Below, one piece after another: positions 61,091-64,000 of a stretch of DNA of 64,000 nt (positions within the stretch are counted from its first letter, which is position 1; each line of letters begins with the position of its first letter). The position numbers were made by a program, and so were the translations under genes. The DNA comes from Jhaorihella thermophila. Lineage in GTDB: Bacteria > Pseudomonadota > Alphaproteobacteria > Rhodobacterales > Rhodobacteraceae. The notes beneath the pieces were generated by a model, which saw only the letters and a list, made by a program, of their open reading frames with translations, was not told where the DNA came from and did not search any database. Location of the stretch: assembly GCF_900108275.1 (NCBI RefSeq), contig NZ_FNVD01000010.1:58126-122125 (forward strand), written 5' to 3'.

Positions 61091-61903
61091 GTGACGGACG
61101 ACCCCAAGACCCCTGCCCGTTCGCTGGGCCGCAAGACGATCCGCCCGTCGCTGAAGCCGCGCGAGCTGATGACGCCGACGCCGGATCTGAAGGGCGCGTG
61201 GAAGGCGAAGGTGATCACGCTTTTTCCGACCGCCTTTCCCGGCGTGCTGGGGGAAAGCCTGACCGGCAAGGCGCTGCAAGAGGGGCTGTGGCAACTGGAA
61301 ACCATCGAGCTGCGCGCCTTCGGCAAGGGGCGGCACCGCAACGTGGACGACACACCGGCGGGCGGCGGCGCGGGCATGGTGTTGCGCGCGGACGTTCTGG
61401 GCGAGGCGATCGAGCATGCGATGGCCGGCACCACGCCGAACTGGCCGCTGATCTATCTCTCCCCGCGCGGCCGGCGCATGGATCAGGCTTTGATGCAGCG
61501 GCTCGCCCGCGCCGACGGCGTGACCCTGCTGTGCGGCCGGTTCGAAGGCGTGGATGAACGCGTGCTGGAACACTACCGGATCGAAGAGGTCAGCCTGGGC
61601 GATTTCGTGATGACCGGCGGCGAAATTGCCGCGCAGGCGCTGATCGACGCCACCGTGCGGCTGATCCCCGGCGTGCTGGGCAATGCGGCCTCGGCGCAGG
61701 AGGAAAGCTTTTCCTCCGGCCTCTTGGAGCATCCGCAATACACCCGCCCCGCCGAATGGCAGGGCCGGCCGATCCCCGAGGTGCTGCTGTCGGGCCATCA
61801 CGGGCGGATCGAACAGTGGCGGCGCGAACAGGCCGAACGCATCACGCGCGAACGCCGCCCCGACCTGTGGGAGGCCTATCAGGCACGGAAATCCGACCGC
61901 TGA
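61091..61903 (+). CDS. trmD: tRNA (guanine-37-N1)-methyltransferase TrmD
   Basis: Makes m1G37 in tRNA and prevents frameshifting. The SPOUT knot has PLIYLSPRGRRMDQALMQRL, TLLCGRFEGVDERVLEHY and EVSLGDFVMTGGEIAAQALI. The 270-residue length includes an N-terminal extension of about 38 residues before WKAKVITLFPTAFPG. A start near 61187 (ATG-less) is not seen, so the GTG at 61091 is used; the extension may be real. Followed by repeat copy H. Confidence 0.96.
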   Translation: MTDDPKTPARSLGRKTIRPSLKPRELMTPTPDLKGAWKAKVITLFPTAFPGVLGESLTGKALQEGLWQLETIELRAFGKGRHRNVDDTPAGGGAGMVLRADVLGEAIEHAMAGTTPNWPLIYLSPRGRRMDQALMQRLARADGVTLLCGRFEGVDERVLEHYRIEEVSLGDFVMTGGEIAAQALIDATVRLIPGVLGNAASAQEESFSSGLLEHPQYTRPAEWQGRPIPEVLLSGHHGRIEQWRREQAERITRERRPDLWEAYQARKSDR

Positions 61904-61967
61904 CCGTGCCGATGCCCGAACGGGTCCGCCGGACGCTTCGCCCTCCTCCGGGACGAACCGCCCTGCC

Positions 61968-62032
61968 CTTCATCTTGCTCGAAATACTCCGGGGGAGTCC
62001 GCGCGCATGCGCGGACGGGGGCAGAGCCCCCG
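61968..62032 (-). repeat. Intergenic palindromic repeat, copy H
   Basis: On the plus strand CTTCATCTTGC, AAATACTCCGGGGGAG, inner stem GTCCGCGC-GCAT-GCGCGGAC, then GGGGGC-AGA-GCCCCC. It lies 64 bases after trmD and before the rplS promoter. It may end the rpsP-trmD transcript. Confidence 0.82.
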
Positions 62033-62071
62033 AACCACCCCCCTGCGGCAGCGCCCCCGCATACAAGGCCC

Positions 62072-62100
62072 TTGATTCCCGCCCGCAACCCGCCTATACC
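62072..62100 (+). promoter_or_regulatory. Probable rplS promoter
   Basis: TTGATT (62072-62077) and TATACC (62095-62100) are separated by 17 bases, a good housekeeping pattern. It gives rplS-rpmE their own transcript with a leader of about 235 bases. Confidence 0.6.
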
Positions 62101-62341
62101 GCGCCAGTCCCGGCCGGATGTCCGACTCGGGGCCGTTTTGCCTTTGGCAGGTCCGTGCCACACGCGCCTTCTTCGGTTCGTCCCTGAGGCCCTGCCCGGC
62201 AAGACGCGGACAAGCAAACGACGACCTGATCTCTGGCGGGCGCCCCCGGTTGCGGGACACAGGCGGACCCGGTGAAGACCAAGAGCTCTGAGGCGCATCA
62301 ACCTTCGCGGATGAACCGCGAGCAGACCAGGAGACGTTGCG
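62101..62341 (+). other. rplS 5' leader
   Basis: About 240 bases between the promoter and the L19 start. It contains G+C-rich sequence with no intact ORF. A ribosomal-protein leader structure is possible but I cannot match it to a known family. ACCAGGAGACGTTGCG holds the ribosome binding site. Confidence 0.35.
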
Positions 62342-62725
62342 ATGGACCTGATCGCACAGATCGAGGCGGAACAGATCGCCTCGCTGGGGAAGAAGATCCC
62401 CGATTTCAAGGCCGGTGACACCGTTCGCGTCGGCTACAAGGTGACCGAAGGCAACCGGACCCGGGTGCAGAACTACGAAGGCGTCTGCATCTCGCGCAAG
62501 AATGGCAACGGCATTTCCGGTTCGTTCACCGTTCGCAAGATTTCCTTTGGCGAAGGCGTGGAGCGCGTGTTCCCGCTGTATTCGACCAATATCGAAAGCA
62601 TCGAGGTTGTCCGCCGCGGTCGCGTCCGCCGGGCCAAGCTCTACTATCTGCGCTCGCGCCGGGGCAAATCCGCCCGGATCGCGGAAGATTCCCACTACAA
62701 GCCCAAGGCAGGCGCCGAGGCCTGA
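62342..62725 (+). CDS. rplS: 50S ribosomal protein L19
   Basis: Ribosomal protein, 127 residues, at the subunit interface. Family sequence [32 protein letters not shown] and [15 protein letters not shown] is present, with a short KPKAGAEA tail. It starts after AGGAGACGTTGCG and is followed by rpmE at 11 bp. Confidence 0.97.
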   Translation: MDLIAQIEAEQIASLGKKIPDFKAGDTVRVGYKVTEGNRTRVQNYEGVCISRKNGNGISGSFTVRKISFGEGVERVFPLYSTNIESIEVVRRGRVRRAKLYYLRSRRGKSARIAEDSHYKPKAGAEA

Positions 62726-62736
62726 GGAACGGACCG

Positions 62737-62958
62737 ATGAAAAAAGACACTCATCCCGATTACCACCTGATCGACGTCAAGCTGGTCGACGGCACCGTCA
62801 TTCAGATGAAATCCACCTGGGGCAAGGAAGGCGACACCCTGTCGCTCGAGATCGACCCCAGCGTGCACCCGGCCTGGACCGGCGGCGGCACCCGCCTGAT
62901 GGACACCGGCGGCCGCGTGTCCAAGTTCAAGAAGAAATACGAAGGCCTGGGCTTCTGA
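62737..62958 (+). CDS. rpmE: 50S ribosomal protein L31
   Basis: Ribosomal protein, 73 residues. It starts [20 protein letters not shown] and has [20 protein letters not shown]. The zinc-binding cysteines of the C+ form are absent, so it is a zinc-free (C-) form. In bacteria with both forms this affects ribosome use under zinc limitation. Cotranscribed with rplS. Confidence 0.95.
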   Translation: MKKDTHPDYHLIDVKLVDGTVIQMKSTWGKEGDTLSLEIDPSVHPAWTGGGTRLMDTGGRVSKFKKKYEGLGF

Positions 62959-63112
62959 ACCCGGCCCTGCCGCGATATGGAAAAGGCCGCCCTCGGGTGC
63001 CAGCCCTTGCCATAAATATTGAAATCCTGTCGACGGCGCCATGACCGCGCCACATCTATTCAAAAGGCTGGTTCAATCAGCGCCGTCGATTCGTGATATC
63101 CTCCAAGTCGAA

Positions 63113-63147
63113 TTGAAAAACCGCACATTCGGATTGAATGTGCGGTT
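63113..63147 (-). terminator. Terminator after hsdR
   Basis: Perfect 12-bp stem AACCGCACATTC/GAATGTGCGGTT with a 5-base loop, followed on the minus strand by TTTTTCAATT. It lies 23 bases past the hsdR stop and faces rpmE, which ends 150 bases away. The surrounding 63.0-63.16 kb is visibly less GC-rich than the flanks. Confidence 0.9.
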
Positions 63148-63169
63148 TCGCGGCATCTTTATTCACTTG

Positions 63170-64000
63170 TCATCTGCCGATTTCGGAAGCGATGGCCTCG
63201 GCCTGTCTCAAGACAGTCTTTACCGCCTCCTGTGCCAGATCCGGCGGATACCCATGTCTTTGCAGGATCTTCTTCACGGCAACGCGCATTCTTGCCCGGA
63301 CATTCTCGCGGCGCCACCAGTCAGTCCCGGTATTCCGGCGCACCGTGTTGACGAGTTCCGTCGCAATGACTTGCAATTCCTCGTTCGACATCACTTCCAC
63401 GGCGCTGTCATTTTGCGACAACGCATCGTAGAAGGCGCGTTCCTCGGGTGTCAGGCCATCTTCGGGCTGCTCCCGCAGATCCTTGGCGATCTCGATCAGT
63501 TCCTGGATGACCTGCAGAGCATCGACGCTGCGATTGTGGTATCTCGCGATCGCCTGTTGTAGGCGCGTCGAGAATTCCTCTTTCTTCACGACGTTGGTTC
63601 GAGTCCTGGCGGAAATCTCACCGTTCAGGAGCCGCTTCAAAGCTTCCACGACGAGGTTCCTGCCCTCCATCTTCTGAAGCTCGATCATGAACTCTTCGGA
63701 CAACACGGAGATGTCCGGGCGGTCGAAGCCGCGGGCTTCGAGGATGTCGACCACCTCGGTGGATGAGACGGCCTGGTTGACCAGTTCCCGAATCGCAAGA
63801 TCCGGGGCGCCCTTCTTGCCCGCGCCCCGATCCGCGCCGAGCTTCTCGATCCCGGTTCGAACCGCGGAAAAAAGGCCGTCTCGAAGGCATGAGCCCGGGC
63901 CTGCTCGTGTGTGGATGCCCCCTGTTTTGGCCAGCGTAATCTTCGGTCTTTCGGCGGGGGTCTTCGATCGGACGTGTGTCAGGCCTCTGAGCGTGGCCTT
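63170..64000 (-). CDS. hsdR: Type I restriction enzyme R subunit, C-terminal part (5' end outside window)
   Basis: The translocating/nuclease subunit of a type I restriction-modification system. Only its C-terminal 276 codons lie in the window. Recognised in the last 230 residues: LVNQAVSSTEVVDILEARGF, DRPDISVLSEEF, RNLVVEALKRLLNGEISART, VEVMSNEELQVIATELVNTV and the final RAVK-type MRVAVKKILQRHGYPPD, which fit the HsdR C-terminal domain (DUF3387). The first ~60 in-window residues do not look like the usual family sequence; this may be divergence or a frameshift. hsdM and hsdS would be expected beyond 64000. Confidence 0.78.
   Translation of the reverse strand, partial: KATLRGLTHVRSKTPAERPKITLAKTGGIHTRAGPGSCLRDGLFSAVRTGIEKLGADRGAGKKGAPDLAIRELVNQAVSSTEVVDILEARGFDRPDISVLSEEFMIELQKMEGRNLVVEALKRLLNGEISARTRTNVVKKEEFSTRLQQAIARYHNRSVDALQVIQELIEIAKDLREQPEDGLTPEERAFYDALSQNDSAVEVMSNEELQVIATELVNTVRRNTGTDWWRRENVRARMRVAVKKILQRHGYPPDLAQEAVKTVLRQAEAIASEIGR

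Overview
The window is GC-rich chromosomal DNA of an alphaproteobacterium of the family Rhodobacteraceae (Roseobacter/Paracoccus/Rhodobacter relatives). The evidence is the set of gene families and their order: BztABCD amino-acid uptake, split b and b' subunits in the ATP synthase Fo operon, an ATP12 assembly factor, tandem sarcosine/dimethylglycine dehydrogenase-like flavoproteins, a tad pilus locus, and the ffh / chorismate mutase / rpsP / rimM / trmD / rplS / rpmE cluster. This is inference from protein sequence; no 16S gene or tRNA was seen.

Layout. 1-5.2 kb (minus): 3' part of a Ser/Thr kinase, an AEC permease, aroC and an aldehyde dehydrogenase. 5.4-6.1 kb (plus): a 1-Cys peroxiredoxin. 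6.2-13.9 kb (minus): a catabolic operon with two FAD-GcvT demethylase-type flavoproteins, a zinc homocysteine methyltransferase-family protein, an oxidoreductase and an XRE-cupin regulator. 14-19.1 kb: fRMsr, a STAS/anti-sigma kinase pair, gamma-glutamyltransferase, HspQ, a second AEC permease and a lytic transglycosylase lipoprotein. 19.1-25.5 kb (minus): lolA, ftsK, a DapC-like aminotransferase and an amidase. 25.6-29.7 kb (plus): UbiH-type hydroxylase, then an overlapping chain crcB-rluC-HAD phosphatase-ATP12. 30-34.5 kb: bztABCD. 34.5-37.4 kb (minus): argB, fatty-acid hydroxylase, ferredoxin-like protein and SixA-like phosphatase with overlapping ends. 37.8-49.9 kb (minus): a tad pilus locus. 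50.3-52.9 kb (minus): Fo ATP synthase. 53.2-56 kb: ArsR regulator, DMT exporter, LysR and a divergent azoreductase. 56.4-63 kb (plus): ffh, two GNATs, chorismate mutase, rpsP, bluB, rimM, trmD, rplS and rpmE. 63.2 kb to the end (minus): C-terminal part of a type I restriction HsdR subunit, which looks like the edge of an accessory region.

Most notable. (1) A dispersed intergenic palindromic repeat occurs eight times. Its central stem varies in sequence but keeps its pairing, and three copies carry an extra 5' hairpin. (2) The tad locus starts with a Flp-type pilin that ends in about 61 residues made almost only of Lys, Asp and Asn. This tail is encoded by an exact 42-bp tandem duplication. 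(3) The tad locus ends with an uncharacterised winged-helix/AAA+ ATPase and has an OmpA lipoprotein where CpaD is usual. (4) A 29-bp tandem repeat lies in the ffh leader. (5) Several structured intergenic elements lie in bztA, cpaE, atpE-atpF' and ffh-GNAT. (6) A three-half-site GTGAAA/TTTCAC operator precedes the XRE-cupin regulator.

Functionally the window mixes housekeeping (translation, SRP, cell division, ATP synthesis, arginine and chorismate synthesis) with uptake and breakdown of amino acids and N-methylated compounds and a surface-adhesion system. Gene coupling by ATGA or TGATG overlaps is common.
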